Source of the DNA: a virus
IMG/VR virus record: IMGVR_UViG_3300034018_002789
Span: 1 to 61,436 of that record
Direction: 5' to 3' (one strand)
Length of the DNA: 61,436 nt
Below are positions 43,225-52,501 of the stretch, in pieces. Both the position numbers and the translations under genes were made by a program. A model generated the notes under the pieces. That model was not told the origin of the DNA, did no database searches, and saw only the letters and a list, made by a program, of their open reading frames with translations. Every line of letters starts with the position of its first letter. Positions within the stretch are counted from its first letter, which is position 1.

Positions 43225-46200
43225 TTAACCGTATGCTACTTGAGAAACATTTTTAACCGCAACATCATTTATGTTGCCTATGGGAGATTTAAATGCATCT
43301 CTATTTGATGACATTCCAGAATAAGCACTTTCATCTCCTCCTCCTTCGCCTCTATTTGACTTTATCATTTCGCCTAATATTTCTTTTAAAACTCCTTTTA
43401 TTTCACTGCTTAGGTTGGCTTGCGATTCTGATGCATTGGCTATAGATGACAAAGCGGCGTTTCCAGCAGTCGAAAGAGAAGAAGCTTTGTTTGCCCCAGT
43501 TTGCATTTCTGCTGTGGCCATTTCTCCACTCATCTTACTTGGAGAACCAAATATGCTGCCTACAGTATTTGAAAGGCTGCTGCTAATTTGTGTTACAGCA
43601 CTTCCAAGCAATCCTCCAACCCCGCCAGACTCAACAAAACTAGAAGCAGCAGATGCAAGTCCACCACCCATATCTTTTAAGTATCCACCTAAACTTCCAA
43701 AGCTAGATGTTCCCTTGGCAACCAAAGTTTCTACTATGCTTCTGGGGAATATCACTTCTCCTTTATGAAGCATTGCTAACCCATTGTTTTCTATCTCTCT
43801 TGCACCTTCGGAAAATCCAAGCCATCCTGTAAAGTTGCTCCATCCCGCAGATGCTGCACTTCCAACAGAAGATGCTGCGCTGCTAATGCCACTTCCAACA
43901 GAGGATGCTGCGCTACTAATGCCACTTCCAACAGAAGATGCTGCGCTACTAATGCCACTTCCAACAGCAGATGCTGCGTTTTTAATACCGCTTGCTGCTC
44001 CAGATATTTTATCACCAGCCCAACTTGCTGCATCGCCAACAGCAGAAGCTGCTCCAGATATTTTATCACCAGCCCAACTTGCTGCTCCAGATATTTTATC
44101 ACCAGCCCAACTTCCAGCCGCCCCAATAGAAGATGCTATGTTTGAGCCAACATTTTTGGCACCTTCCCATACTGCAGGCAAATATTCATATGTCATATTA
44201 CCCAGCCAGTCTCCAGCAATTCCACCAACTACGCCACCTACGATTGTTCCAAATACAGGTACAACACTGCCAAGAGCACCGCCTATAGAACCGCCAATTG
44301 CTGCTCCAACGCCTCCAGAAATTGCCTCTCCAACATTTTCTCCAGATCCAATTGCCAAACCAACACTTGCAACTCCAGCTAGCGGACCAGCAGCTTTGCC
44401 TAAAAATCCTACAGTTTTTCCCAATGCTCCTGTCGCTTTACTCATTAAGCCTGCTGATTTTCCTGCAACTTTTACTGCATCATCAGCAGTATTGGCAACG
44501 CCTTTAGCAGTAGCTTTGGCAGCACCTTTAGCTGCATCATCTGCTACATTTGTAACATTTTTGGCTGTTTTTTTGCCAGCATCTAAAGCAGCTTCCGCTG
44601 TTGCTGCTGCAGCATCTGTTGCAACTCCTGCCAAACTACCTACTTTACTAAGCGCACTTTCTGCTATGCTACACGCACATCCTCCTTCATCGCCACCACC
44701 ACCTCCTCCCAAAGCCCCTACCGCAGTTTCAGCCAATCCTCCTGCTAATGCTGCACCACCACTAAATAGACCGCCAATTTTGCCTTTTACACCAGATCCA
44801 AAAGATTTGGTTTTCTGCCACATTGACTTCCTGCCAGTAGGAGGAGGAGCGTCTTTAAAACTCTTTGCTGCAACTGCTTCTGCAGATATTTTCTTTTTGC
44901 CTTTAGCTTCAACAGCTTCTGCTCCTTTTGTTTCGCCAAGTTTTGGAGCTGGTGCTGTGGCTCCTTTTACTGTTTTTCCTTTCCCATCTAAATCTGGAGG
45001 CGGTGCTGGTGCCGGGGCTCCTTTTATTGTTTTTCCTTTTCCATCTAAATCTGGAGGTGGAGCAGGAGCAGAAGGGCCAGTGTTTGGAGGTGGCGCTGGT
45101 GCTGGGGCAAAAGATTTATTTCCCATTTTTTCTAATACTGATTTGCCTATATCCCATCCCTTGAATAGTAGAGCTAGCCCTCCTATGGCAGCGGCTACGG
45201 CAGCTATTTCAAGCATAATTGCATTAAGCCTTCCAATAACAGAATTTGCTCCTTTTACTATAGATTCTTTAACATCATTTAAAGTTTGTGCGGCTTGATA
45301 AGCAGGATTGTTTGCTCGCATTTCTCTTTCATCAGCTTCTCTACTAGCTTTCATTACTGATTCTTGTATTTCTGCCATTCCTTCATCGCCAGCTTTTCCT
45401 CCACTTACAGCTTTTGCTAGAGTAGCTTGATCAAATTTTAGAGCTGTGCCACCTGTTTGAGTAATTCTTTTGTTTATTTTTTCTAAAGACTTTTGCAAAG
45501 CTTCAGTTGCTGTTGCTCCTTTGCCAGCTATATCTTCTAATTCTTGTCCTCCTTGTGTTTTCAACATATCATTAAAATCTGCAACATTGTCAGATGCAGC
45601 AGCCATATCTCTAACTTTTGTTAACAAACTTGTAGCACTATCAGATTCCAGTTTGGTAATCTGTTTTTTCATAGTATCTTCGTCTATCAATCCTTTTTTT
45701 TGCTCTTCTGTTATTTTTGCTATTTTTTCAGCCAATGGCTTTGATGCTTCTCCAACTCCTTTTATAAGAGCTTCCGGCACTTTAAGAGCGTTTTCTAAAG
45801 AAGTTCCCGTTGCTTGTTCTACCTGCATCCTTGCACGAGAAAGTCTGTCCATTTCTGCTTGATCACCTTTTAGCCTTGCTTTATTAAAAGACTTTTGAAA
45901 ATCTGCGTAAGTTTTTATTTCTGGACCCAATTGAGCTGAAATATTTTTTTGATATTGTTCTGCAACTTTACTTAAAGCTTTTTTATCTCCTAATAAAGTT
46001 CCGTTAATAACTTGATTAAATTCTCCTGCATTTCCAACTGCTTGCTGCAAGAAATGATTTTGAGATTTTGTGAATTCTTTTAAACTTGAAATAGTTTTTC
46101 CAAATTCTGCTGCTCCTTCTTCAACGCCTAGCTTTTTAGCTTCAGCCATAAAATGTAAAATGTTTTTATTAGCATCTACTGTAAGTGTTCCTGAAGATTG

Positions 46201-47598
46201 AAGAACTTTTGCTAATTCTTTTGATTTTTCCAAAACATCTTTCATTGCTTGGCCGCTAAGTCCAGATGCCTTGGCAACATTTGACATATCTCTGCCCATT
46301 TGTTCTACTTGGCCGCTAGAAAATCCTGCTTCCATAGTCAAAGATTTAAAATGATCGTTTAGCGTTCCCGCTTCCAATCCTAATTGTCTTTCAGTTGACA
46401 ATTGAGTTTTTATAACCTTTGTTGTATCTTTATTTAATTTTAAACCATTTCTTGCGTATTTCGCCGCTTCTTTTGTAGCTTTCGTGCCATCATATCCTGT
46501 CTCTAAATTTGTTTTAGCTAATTGTTCAATTTCGTTTTGCATTTCAAAATTGCTTCTAACAATTCCAGAAGTTTCAAACATTGCTTGTTTATAATCAGCT
46601 TGCCCCTTTGCCATTTCTCCAATTTCTTTTGTAATTCCACTAAAGCTTATGTCTGCATCTACGGCACTTGCTGCAAGTCTTGCGAGTCCATCGCCAACTT
46701 TTACAAAGGCATTCTTAATAGCTCCTTTTTCAAGTATTTTGTCTTCTTTTTCTAATAATTGAATCCTTTCAATCATGCCTTGTTTACTTTTAAGAAATTG
46801 TTTTTTATCTTTTTCACCCATTCCAGCTGCAGCTTCAGTAAATGCTTTACCAAGAGCTGCCGCCTCCGACATTCCGGTATTTTGGGCATACGACGCTGCG
46901 CTTTTAATTGCTTCTGAAATTTTTTCTTGGTATTCAGGTTTGATATCTGAAAAAGCATTTCTAAATCCTTTTGTAAGACCTCCTGATTTTGCAAATATAA
47001 CATTGCTCCACTTTGCTATACTTCCTTTTTCTATTTTCAATCCCTTGCCAATTTTTTGACTTAGCCTTTCATCTCTTGTAAAAATAGATCCTTTTTTCAA
47101 TCCTTCATCTACAAACGGCTCCATCATTTTTATAAATTCGCCAAACAAAGATGCTAGGTGATTTGATACTTTTTCAATTGATTTGAAGCCAACTCTTATT
47201 TCTGAAGAGGAAGCTGATATAGCTTTATTTACAGCATCTGCACCTCCTCCATTCTTAACAAGAGGACTTAATACTTTCCCCAAAGCATTTGCCATATCGT
47301 TAAAATTTGATTTTTCTTTGTTTGATGATATTGTTTTATTGACAGAGGAAAGCACTTTTTTCATTTCATCGATATATTTGACAGCTTTTTGCAAATCTTT
47401 TACAAAGTCTGCATTTTTTGAACCAAGTAATTTTGCAAGTTTTTTTATTTCATCTTTAATTTCATCTGTGCCTTTAGTATCGAATGGTTTTGCTTCTCCA
47501 ACTTTTCCAGACATGAGACTTTTGAGCATGTCCATGTCTATGTTGGCATAGCTTCTGCCCATTCCATCTACTGCATTATTATTGATTGAATCTGCCAT
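43225..47598 (-). CDS. Tail tape measure protein, 1457 aa
   Basis: The longest protein of the tail operon, mainly long Lys/Glu/Ala helices (residues 1-800), with hydrophobic stretches at about 805-830 (IMLEIAAVAAAIGGLALLF) and 1080-1150 (GVASVGLAIGSG, GGSIGGALGSVV), Pro/Ala linkers with repeated APAPPPDLDGKGK units, and a C-terminal zone of tandem SWAGDKISGAA and SSVGSGISSAA repeats. This matches tape measure proteins that set tail length and carry membrane-interacting segments for DNA entry. The length of about 1450 residues predicts a tail of the order of 200 nm using the usual per-residue helix length. The DNA of the repeat region (43860-44110) is itself repetitive. Confidence 0.9.
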   Translation of the reverse strand: MADSINNNAVDGMGRSYANIDMDMLKSLMSGKVGEAKPFDTKGTDEIKDEIKKLAKLLGSKNADFVKDLQKAVKYIDEMKKVLSSVNKTISSNKEKSNFNDMANALGKVLSPLVKNGGGADAVNKAISASSSEIRVGFKSIEKVSNHLASLFGEFIKMMEPFVDEGLKKGSIFTRDERLSQKIGKGLKIEKGSIAKWSNVIFAKSGGLTKGFRNAFSDIKPEYQEKISEAIKSAASYAQNTGMSEAAALGKAFTEAAAGMGEKDKKQFLKSKQGMIERIQLLEKEDKILEKGAIKNAFVKVGDGLARLAASAVDADISFSGITKEIGEMAKGQADYKQAMFETSGIVRSNFEMQNEIEQLAKTNLETGYDGTKATKEAAKYARNGLKLNKDTTKVIKTQLSTERQLGLEAGTLNDHFKSLTMEAGFSSGQVEQMGRDMSNVAKASGLSGQAMKDVLEKSKELAKVLQSSGTLTVDANKNILHFMAEAKKLGVEEGAAEFGKTISSLKEFTKSQNHFLQQAVGNAGEFNQVINGTLLGDKKALSKVAEQYQKNISAQLGPEIKTYADFQKSFNKARLKGDQAEMDRLSRARMQVEQATGTSLENALKVPEALIKGVGEASKPLAEKIAKITEEQKKGLIDEDTMKKQITKLESDSATSLLTKVRDMAAASDNVADFNDMLKTQGGQELEDIAGKGATATEALQKSLEKINKRITQTGGTALKFDQATLAKAVSGGKAGDEGMAEIQESVMKASREADEREMRANNPAYQAAQTLNDVKESIVKGANSVIGRLNAIMLEIAAVAAAIGGLALLFKGWDIGKSVLEKMGNKSFAPAPAPPPNTGPSAPAPPPDLDGKGKTIKGAPAPAPPPDLDGKGKTVKGATAPAPKLGETKGAEAVEAKGKKKISAEAVAAKSFKDAPPPTGRKSMWQKTKSFGSGVKGKIGGLFSGGAALAGGLAETAVGALGGGGGGDEGGCACSIAESALSKVGSLAGVATDAAAATAEAALDAGKKTAKNVTNVADDAAKGAAKATAKGVANTADDAVKVAGKSAGLMSKATGALGKTVGFLGKAAGPLAGVASVGLAIGSGENVGEAISGGVGAAIGGSIGGALGSVVPVFGTIVGGVVGGIAGDWLGNMTYEYLPAVWEGAKNVGSNIASSIGAAGSWAGDKISGAASWAGDKISGAASAVGDAASWAGDKISGAASGIKNAASAVGSGISSAASSVGSGISSAASSVGSGISSAASSVGSAASAGWSNFTGWLGFSEGAREIENNGLAMLHKGEVIFPRSIVETLVAKGTSSFGSLGGYLKDMGGGLASAASSFVESGGVGGLLGSAVTQISSSLSNTVGSIFGSPSKMSGEMATAEMQTGANKASSLSTAGNAALSSIANASESQANLSSEIKGVLKEILGEMIKSNRGEGGGDESAYSGMSSNRDAFKSPIGNINDVAVKNVSQVAYG
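43860..44110 (-). repeat. Repeats in tape measure C-terminus
   Basis: Tandem repeats encode SWAGDKISGAA (three to four copies) and SSVGSGISSAA (three copies). Near-identical units indicate recent expansion, a common source of tape-measure variation. Confidence 0.85.
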
Positions 47599-48107
47599 TA
47601 CAACTCACTCGTTCCTGCTACATTTTGGTTTATAACTTTATTTAGTTGTGTTTTCACAGCTTCTCTAATTGCTTCAACTTCTTGGGGGTCTATCGCTCTA
47701 ACAGAGCCCATGATGTTGAGAACAAGACTGCAATCAAGAATTTTAAGATTTCTCAATCCAATCTTTTTATATTGTCTGAATGACGAAACTATATATTGAT
47801 CTGCTTTTATGTTTATATATGAAAAAGTTGGGTTATTGCAAGCATTCATGCCAGAAGTTTGTAATATTTTTTTAATTGTTGGAAATGTAAGATAATGTAG
47901 ATTAATTCCTCTAATATAAGCTGGCATTATATCTGTTACTACAACTAATGGTGTTCTATCATGTGATGGTTTTGCAAAGTTGTATGTAAACTGTATTAAG
48001 CTTCCCTTTCCAAGTCTTCTTGTGGTTGGGCCGTATTGATTTGCTCTTTCCGATGCTGGATTTAATGTTCCAATACTACTGAAAAGAGATGCTGCATCAT
48101 TAGCCAT
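47598..48107 (-). CDS. Tail-module hypothetical protein, 169 aa
   Basis: No named family. It contains KGSLIQFTYNFAKPSHDRTPLVVVTDIMPAYIRGINLHYLTF (residues about 33-75), a pattern (F-x-Y then G-I-N-L-H-Y-L) recurring in structural genes of T4-type phages. Its boundaries abut both the tape measure gene and the upstream gene, so it is part of the tail operon. It could be a tail-tube/baseplate adaptor or a tail-length factor; uncertain. Confidence 0.5.
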   Translation of the reverse strand: MANDAASLFSSIGTLNPASERANQYGPTTRRLGKGSLIQFTYNFAKPSHDRTPLVVVTDIMPAYIRGINLHYLTFPTIKKILQTSGMNACNNPTFSYINIKADQYIVSSFRQYKKIGLRNLKILDCSLVLNIMGSVRAIDPQEVEAIREAVKTQLNKVINQNVAGTSEL

Positions 48108-48673
48108 TAGTTACTTGTATTGCTGTTATAAAACGTGTTTGAGTAATCTGTTCCGCCTGTTCGCATTAATGCAGGGTTTCTTTTATCTGCATTTGGATTA
48201 GTTGGTTCGTTATTAACATTTCTTATGGTAATCTGAGCAGATCCAGGCAATCCGTTTCCAGAAATTTCTGCATCTACAATTTTGTCTTCTGCTTTTTTAG
48301 TTTGTTTAAAGAACATTTTTATTTTCTTTGTAACTTGTTTTTTAAGTTCTTTCAAAGCTTCATCTTTATCACTTTTATCGACCATAATATCGTCAAGCAT
48401 TTTTTGAAGGTCTAGAAAATAAGCTTTTCCATATGGAAAAACTTTTGGTTCTTTTTGTATCATAAAAGCTGTGATGTCACCTTTTTGATAAAATCTAATT
48501 CCTTGAAAGCTTAGATCGCTTGGAGCGGTAACAAAAATATAAGGTTCTCTTTCTTCTTCGCTGGTGAAGTCCATTGAATACATGCCATCTTCATCAAAAA
48601 TACTTTTGAGAAGTTTTAGTTTCTTTCTGGCATCATCTTCATCTCTTTGAAAGAATTCTAAAAATGTTTGCAT
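48107..48673 (-). CDS. Hypothetical structural-operon protein with CTS-like N-terminus, 188 aa
   Basis: No family recognised. The ATG at 48673 follows CTAAGGA by 5-6 nt and gives the start MQTFLEFFQRDEDDARK, similar to the aromatic/acidic N-terminal tags of other proteins here. The body is charged, with KKQVTKKIKMFFKQTKK, and the C-terminus is Asn/Ser-rich. It is translationally coupled to the tail-module gene (1-nt overlap). Confidence 0.5.
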   Translation of the reverse strand: MQTFLEFFQRDEDDARKKLKLLKSIFDEDGMYSMDFTSEEEREPYIFVTAPSDLSFQGIRFYQKGDITAFMIQKEPKVFPYGKAYFLDLQKMLDDIMVDKSDKDEALKELKKQVTKKIKMFFKQTKKAEDKIVDAEISGNGLPGSAQITIRNVNNEPTNPNADKRNPALMRTGGTDYSNTFYNSNTSN

Positions 48674-48681
48674 ATTTTTCC

Positions 48682-49989
48682 TTAGCATGATCTTAAAATC
48701 ATTTCTGGGGCTGATGGAACGCATCTCATCAAAGATTGCAAATCACTTGGGTTTCCAGTGAATGGAGATTCTTTTATAAGAATTCCTTGGAAAGTTGCGC
48801 TACAATCTTTTATTGTTTCAAGGGATGCGTTCAACAATAACATTCCGTCTTTTCTTGTTATAAATTCAATTTCATTTTTCAAAGGCTTTCCATCTGCATC
48901 AGTTTTGCCAGTATCTTTCTCATACATAATCTTTATATCTAAGAATTCTACTAATTCACCTTCAGATGTATACATTGCTTCAGAGCTGTCATTTACTTTT
49001 GTTTTAATTACAAGTTTGCCAGCATCATAAGCTTCTCTTAGTGCGTTTGACAGGTCTAGACCAACATAAAATACTGTGCCATCTGTATCTACTATGTTTA
49101 CAAAATAAGCTCTTTTTCTAAAGTAAGATGCTATGCTTTCTAGTACAACACGCTTTCTTAGAACTTCTCTTTCATCTGGACTTCCATCTTCCAGTCTTTC
49201 CAATTCCGATTCTGAAAGGTATTGTTCTTGGTCATCTTTTATCATTGACCATCTTCCTAAATCTATTGTTCCAAATTTGGAAGCCATTCTTGTGGATATT
49301 TTAATTGAAAATTCTTTTTGATTTAGGATTAAGTCTTCGTTTTGTCCTCCGCTGCCAACTTGTGCAGCGCCAAGCAATGATGCGATATATTTGCGGTGTA
49401 AATCAGATTTGTTGCTGAATAGACCTAGAAGCTTGATAAACACATTTGTTAATTCTGGCATTGATTGAAGAACTGATGTGACATGGTTAATCAAGCTTAC
49501 AGAAGGATTGTTTCTATCAAGTTCTTCTCTTATTTTTTTTCTAATTTCTTTTGATGCTTTTTCAATATTGGCATTTTGTCTCAAAAACAAAATTTGTAAA
49601 TTGTCTTCGACAAATTTTCTCTGGTATGAGTCTAACTCTCCATTTCTTACAGATTGTATTTTTTCAAGTAATTCATTTACATCACCTTTTATTAGGTCTC
49701 TGAAAAAATTGTTACGCCATGAATCAAAATTAACTTTTGTTTGTGAATCTTCTGGCATATCTGGAGAATCTGGGTCTTGCTCCATGCCAGCGGGTTCGAG
49801 AGGAGGAGCTTTAGCTGACATTGGGTCTGGAAAAGCAGGCTGATCTGCTGGAGGTGCTCCTGCACCAGCTCCAGGCATTCCAGGAGGATTCACATCAGCG
49901 GGAGGTTGTCCTGCAGCCGGATCAAGCGGAGATGATAAAACATCTTCTTCGTTTATTAACCAGTCATTTATAGAAGCCCATTTAACCAT
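48682..49989 (-). CDS. Hypothetical structural-operon protein, 435 aa
   Basis: No named family. After a WASINDWLINEED start comes a Pro/Gly/Ala-rich low-complexity stretch (residues about 22-75), then a helical region (100-230) and a mixed domain. The ATG at 49989 with GGAG 7 nt upstream is preferred to the TTG at 49995. Late structural position suggests a virion or assembly protein; the Pro-rich segment is probably a flexible linker. Confidence 0.55.
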   Translation of the reverse strand: MVKWASINDWLINEEDVLSSPLDPAAGQPPADVNPPGMPGAGAGAPPADQPAFPDPMSAKAPPLEPAGMEQDPDSPDMPEDSQTKVNFDSWRNNFFRDLIKGDVNELLEKIQSVRNGELDSYQRKFVEDNLQILFLRQNANIEKASKEIRKKIREELDRNNPSVSLINHVTSVLQSMPELTNVFIKLLGLFSNKSDLHRKYIASLLGAAQVGSGGQNEDLILNQKEFSIKISTRMASKFGTIDLGRWSMIKDDQEQYLSESELERLEDGSPDEREVLRKRVVLESIASYFRKRAYFVNIVDTDGTVFYVGLDLSNALREAYDAGKLVIKTKVNDSSEAMYTSEGELVEFLDIKIMYEKDTGKTDADGKPLKNEIEFITRKDGMLLLNASLETIKDCSATFQGILIKESPFTGNPSDLQSLMRCVPSAPEMILRSC

Positions 49990-50416
49990 TTTCAATCTCC
50001 TTTTGATCCTTCTTCTTATATTTAGTCAAGGTCTCTATTAGATTTCTTTTATCTGTTATATGTATGTGATTAGTTTGATTAGTTTGAACTTTTCCAACTA
50101 TAGATTTGTCTTTCATTCTTAAGGATGTCATCAAATCTGCAATTTTGGTCTTTTTATCTGATAAATCAGATTTTGTTTTAATCAAATTTACTATTGCCTC
50201 TTTAGAGGCAGATGAAACATCCCCTTCATTCATTACCATCTCTACAAAATTATTTAAAAGACTATCTATTTCACTTCTATCATTTCTTATATCTTTAAGT
50301 ATTTCTGTATATATTTCTTGCAAATCATTATCTGTTATTGAGCAATCACTTGGACCATTGGGATTTGCTACAATAACGCTAACTGGTGGGATTGGTATTG
50401 AATTTTGATTATCCAT
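49982..50416 (-). CDS. Helical protein, possible terminase small subunit-like, 144 aa
   Basis: The start is MDNQNSIPIPPVSVIV and residues 28-110 are a run of amphipathic helices (NDLQEIYTEILKDIRNDRSEIDSLLNNFVEM, then SKEAIVNLIKTKSDLSDKK). T4-type small terminases have this acidic coiled-coil style, but no diagnostic motif is certain. The gene is not next to the large terminase. An ATG two codons upstream (50422) is an alternative start. It is divergent from the 181-aa coiled-coil gene. Confidence 0.4.
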   Translation of the reverse strand: MDNQNSIPIPPVSVIVANPNGPSDCSITDNDLQEIYTEILKDIRNDRSEIDSLLNNFVEMVMNEGDVSSASKEAIVNLIKTKSDLSDKKTKIADLMTSLRMKDKSIVGKVQTNQTNHIHITDKRNLIETLTKYKKKDQKEIENG

Positions 50417-50455
50417 ATACATATTTAAGTATTTTTTAACTTTTATTAAGAAAAA

Positions 50456-50463
50456 TATAAATA
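50456..50463 (+). promoter_or_regulatory. Late-type box TATAAATA
   Basis: An exact TATAAATA lies 4 nt before the ATG of the 181-aa coiled-coil membrane protein; no Shine-Dalgarno is present. Confidence 0.5.
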
Positions 50464-50467
50464 AATT

Positions 50468-51013
50468 ATGGCAAGCCGACAACAAAAAGATGATGAAACC
50501 AGTTTGCATATAAACCCTGAAGCGGTTATCAATTCAATTGCTAGAATTGATGAAAAAATTAATAATACACTTAAAAAGCAAGATGAGCTTTCGGCTAGAT
50601 TTGAAAAATTATTTGATTATTATAACAAACTACTTGAAAGAGTTGTTGGAGTTGAATCAAAAAATATTGGCAATATTACTGAAATAATAAATGGACTTCT
50701 AATTAAATTGGGAATTTTGGAAAAAACTATTGATAATTTAGAAAGTGACACCAATCCCGCTAGCGATCTTTTAGTTAGAGTTTCTTTACTAGAAAAAGAA
50801 ATACAACAACTAAAAAATACAGATGAGGGTAACACCAAGGTTATAAAAACTTTAGAATCTGAAACACAAAAAATAATGACATCAAACGAAGTATCAGAGC
50901 AGAAATGGAAAAAAATTCTTCATGCATATTGGAAATTTATTAGTATAATTTGGAAATTTGTTGAAGCAATACTGGTTGCATGGTTAATTTTTAAATTCGG
51001 ATTTAATAAATAG
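50468..51013 (+). CDS. Coiled-coil protein with C-terminal membrane anchor, 181 aa
   Basis: Residues 15-145 form a long heptad-like coiled coil (EAVINSIARIDEKINNTLKK, ELSARFEKLFDYYNKLLERV). A C-terminal hydrophobic segment WKFVEAILVAWLIFKFGF (about 160-177) is a tail anchor. The topology is C-terminal tail-anchored, cytoplasmic coiled coil. Such proteins can be membrane scaffolds or lysis regulators; no family known. It has a late-type TATAAATA box and no Shine-Dalgarno. Confidence 0.65.
   Translation: MASRQQKDDETSLHINPEAVINSIARIDEKINNTLKKQDELSARFEKLFDYYNKLLERVVGVESKNIGNITEIINGLLIKLGILEKTIDNLESDTNPASDLLVRVSLLEKEIQQLKNTDEGNTKVIKTLESETQKIMTSNEVSEQKWKKILHAYWKFISIIWKFVEAILVAWLIFKFGFNK
51005..51012 (+). 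promoter_or_regulatory. Late-type box AATAAATA
   Basis: AATAAATAGTAATTATG precedes the CCA-enzyme-like gene with the box 6 nt before ATG. The box overlaps the stop codon of the preceding gene. Confidence 0.4.
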
Positions 51014-51018
51014 TAATT

Positions 51019-52455
51019 ATGGAAAACAAAAAACCACATAAAGATGAAGCACTAATATCTAAGATTCGTCTTAAAGAAAACGAAAGAAATGGCGATTTTA
51101 GGCCTTTGGTTGTTAGTCACTTAAGCAACTCTGCTATTAAATGTATTATCGATGGCTTTGAAAATTCAAAAGAAATAGATTTAGGATATTCAACAATAAT
51201 AAAAGATAAAGGGATGACAAAGCCAACCCTTAAGAAAAAGACAATTTATTTAACAGGAGGTTCTTTAAGAGATCATCTAAAAAATAAGACATTTGACACC
51301 TACGACTGCTCTACAGATGCCAGCCCCGATGAAATAAGATTGATATTAAAATCTCCATATTGCAACTTGGTTGAAGTTCAACCAGAAACAGATGACATTC
51401 AAGTTAAAAACAAATATAAAAGACTTCCCAAAAAAGACAACAAAAGTAAAGTGTTTTATGCAAGCAGATGGGACTCTAACCAAGATGAAATGGAATTAAC
51501 CGCAGAAATTAATGGAAAGAAAATACACATTTCACCATTTACTTTAAATGTAAAAAACAGGATGCTAACTCCAAAAGAAAGAAGATTCGTAACAACTTTG
51601 GAACAAGATTCCATGAGCAGAGATTTGACAATCAATGCACTTTATTTAAAATTAAAAAATTCTGACGGCGAAAATTCTGAACTATTAGACCCACAAGGTG
51701 GTGGATATGACCTAAAAAATGGAAGAATCGTAACTGTAAGAAAACCAGAAAAAGCTTTTGAAAATGACCCCTACCTTCCTTATAGAATTGTTACATTGGC
51801 TTCCAGATATGGCTATGATAACAAGATTCCTGTTGGAATTATTCCATTCATTAAAGATGCTTCAGACGAAAGAGTAAAAAGAGACCATCTTAAAAAGTAC
51901 TATATCGGTGCTGTAGAAAAGTCTGACATTCCTACAGATATTTATATTCAAAATTTACTCGACTCAAATCTTATCCATAAGATTTTCCCAAGACTTGAAA
52001 TATCTAAGCCAGTTCCAGACCTACCTAATTCAAAAATTGTCACAACATCTTTTATTCTAAGAAACAACAATGTAGACAAAGTATATGATGTATTATTGTC
52101 TATGGGTTGGTCAAAACTTGATGTTGAAAATATATGTAACTTAATTAAAATTTATAGTTTTACAAAAGCACAATTTAACCCAGATTTGATTTATGATTTG
52201 TTTGCCAAACCAAACAATTTAATTCAATCACAAATTAAAAGTTTTATGAAACTTATTGATAAAAATGAATTATACAGTAAAATTTTCACTTACGACTTTA
52301 CAGACGTAATGAAAAAATATATAGATCATGATGGCCAAAGAAAAGTAAATCCGGAATTCTTTAAAATGCTACACAAAGAACCAAGGACTGATGAACTAGA
52401 AGACGCTAGAAAAAAACTTTTCGCCAAAACTGTCAAGATGTTGATTTCAAAATAA
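51019..52455 (+). CDS. tRNA CCA-adding enzyme-like (class II nucleotidyltransferase)
   Basis: Class II nucleotidyltransferase features appear in order: the GG-x-x-R-D loop GGSLRDHL at residues 80-87, then an acidic site in DTYDCSTDASP (93-103), SRDLTINAL at about 200-207, then DPQGGGYDLKNG (about 223-234) and an NDPYLPYRIVTLASRYGY helix. These match the fold that adds CCA to tRNA 3' ends. The catalytic acidic pair is D-x-x-D (Asp93, Asp96) rather than the usual D-x-D, so activity may be altered or the metal site shifted. In phages it could repair host tRNA ends; no tRNA gene is seen in the window. Confidence 0.6.
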   Translation: MENKKPHKDEALISKIRLKENERNGDFRPLVVSHLSNSAIKCIIDGFENSKEIDLGYSTIIKDKGMTKPTLKKKTIYLTGGSLRDHLKNKTFDTYDCSTDASPDEIRLILKSPYCNLVEVQPETDDIQVKNKYKRLPKKDNKSKVFYASRWDSNQDEMELTAEINGKKIHISPFTLNVKNRMLTPKERRFVTTLEQDSMSRDLTINALYLKLKNSDGENSELLDPQGGGYDLKNGRIVTVRKPEKAFENDPYLPYRIVTLASRYGYDNKIPVGIIPFIKDASDERVKRDHLKKYYIGAVEKSDIPTDIYIQNLLDSNLIHKIFPRLEISKPVPDLPNSKIVTTSFILRNNNVDKVYDVLLSMGWSKLDVENICNLIKIYSFTKAQFNPDLIYDLFAKPNNLIQSQIKSFMKLIDKNELYSKIFTYDFTDVMKKYIDHDGQRKVNPEFFKMLHKEPRTDELEDARKKLFAKTVKMLISK

Positions 52456-52501
52456 AAAGGATTTAGAATTAAGGGATTAATATTTCCTTCGAGGGCGATT
52501 T

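Noticed and set aside
43784-45298. 504-aa plus-strand reading frame
   Set aside because: It is antisense to the tape measure gene, Pro/Ala-rich because of complementary Gly/Ala codons and has no RBS; it is a shadow frame.
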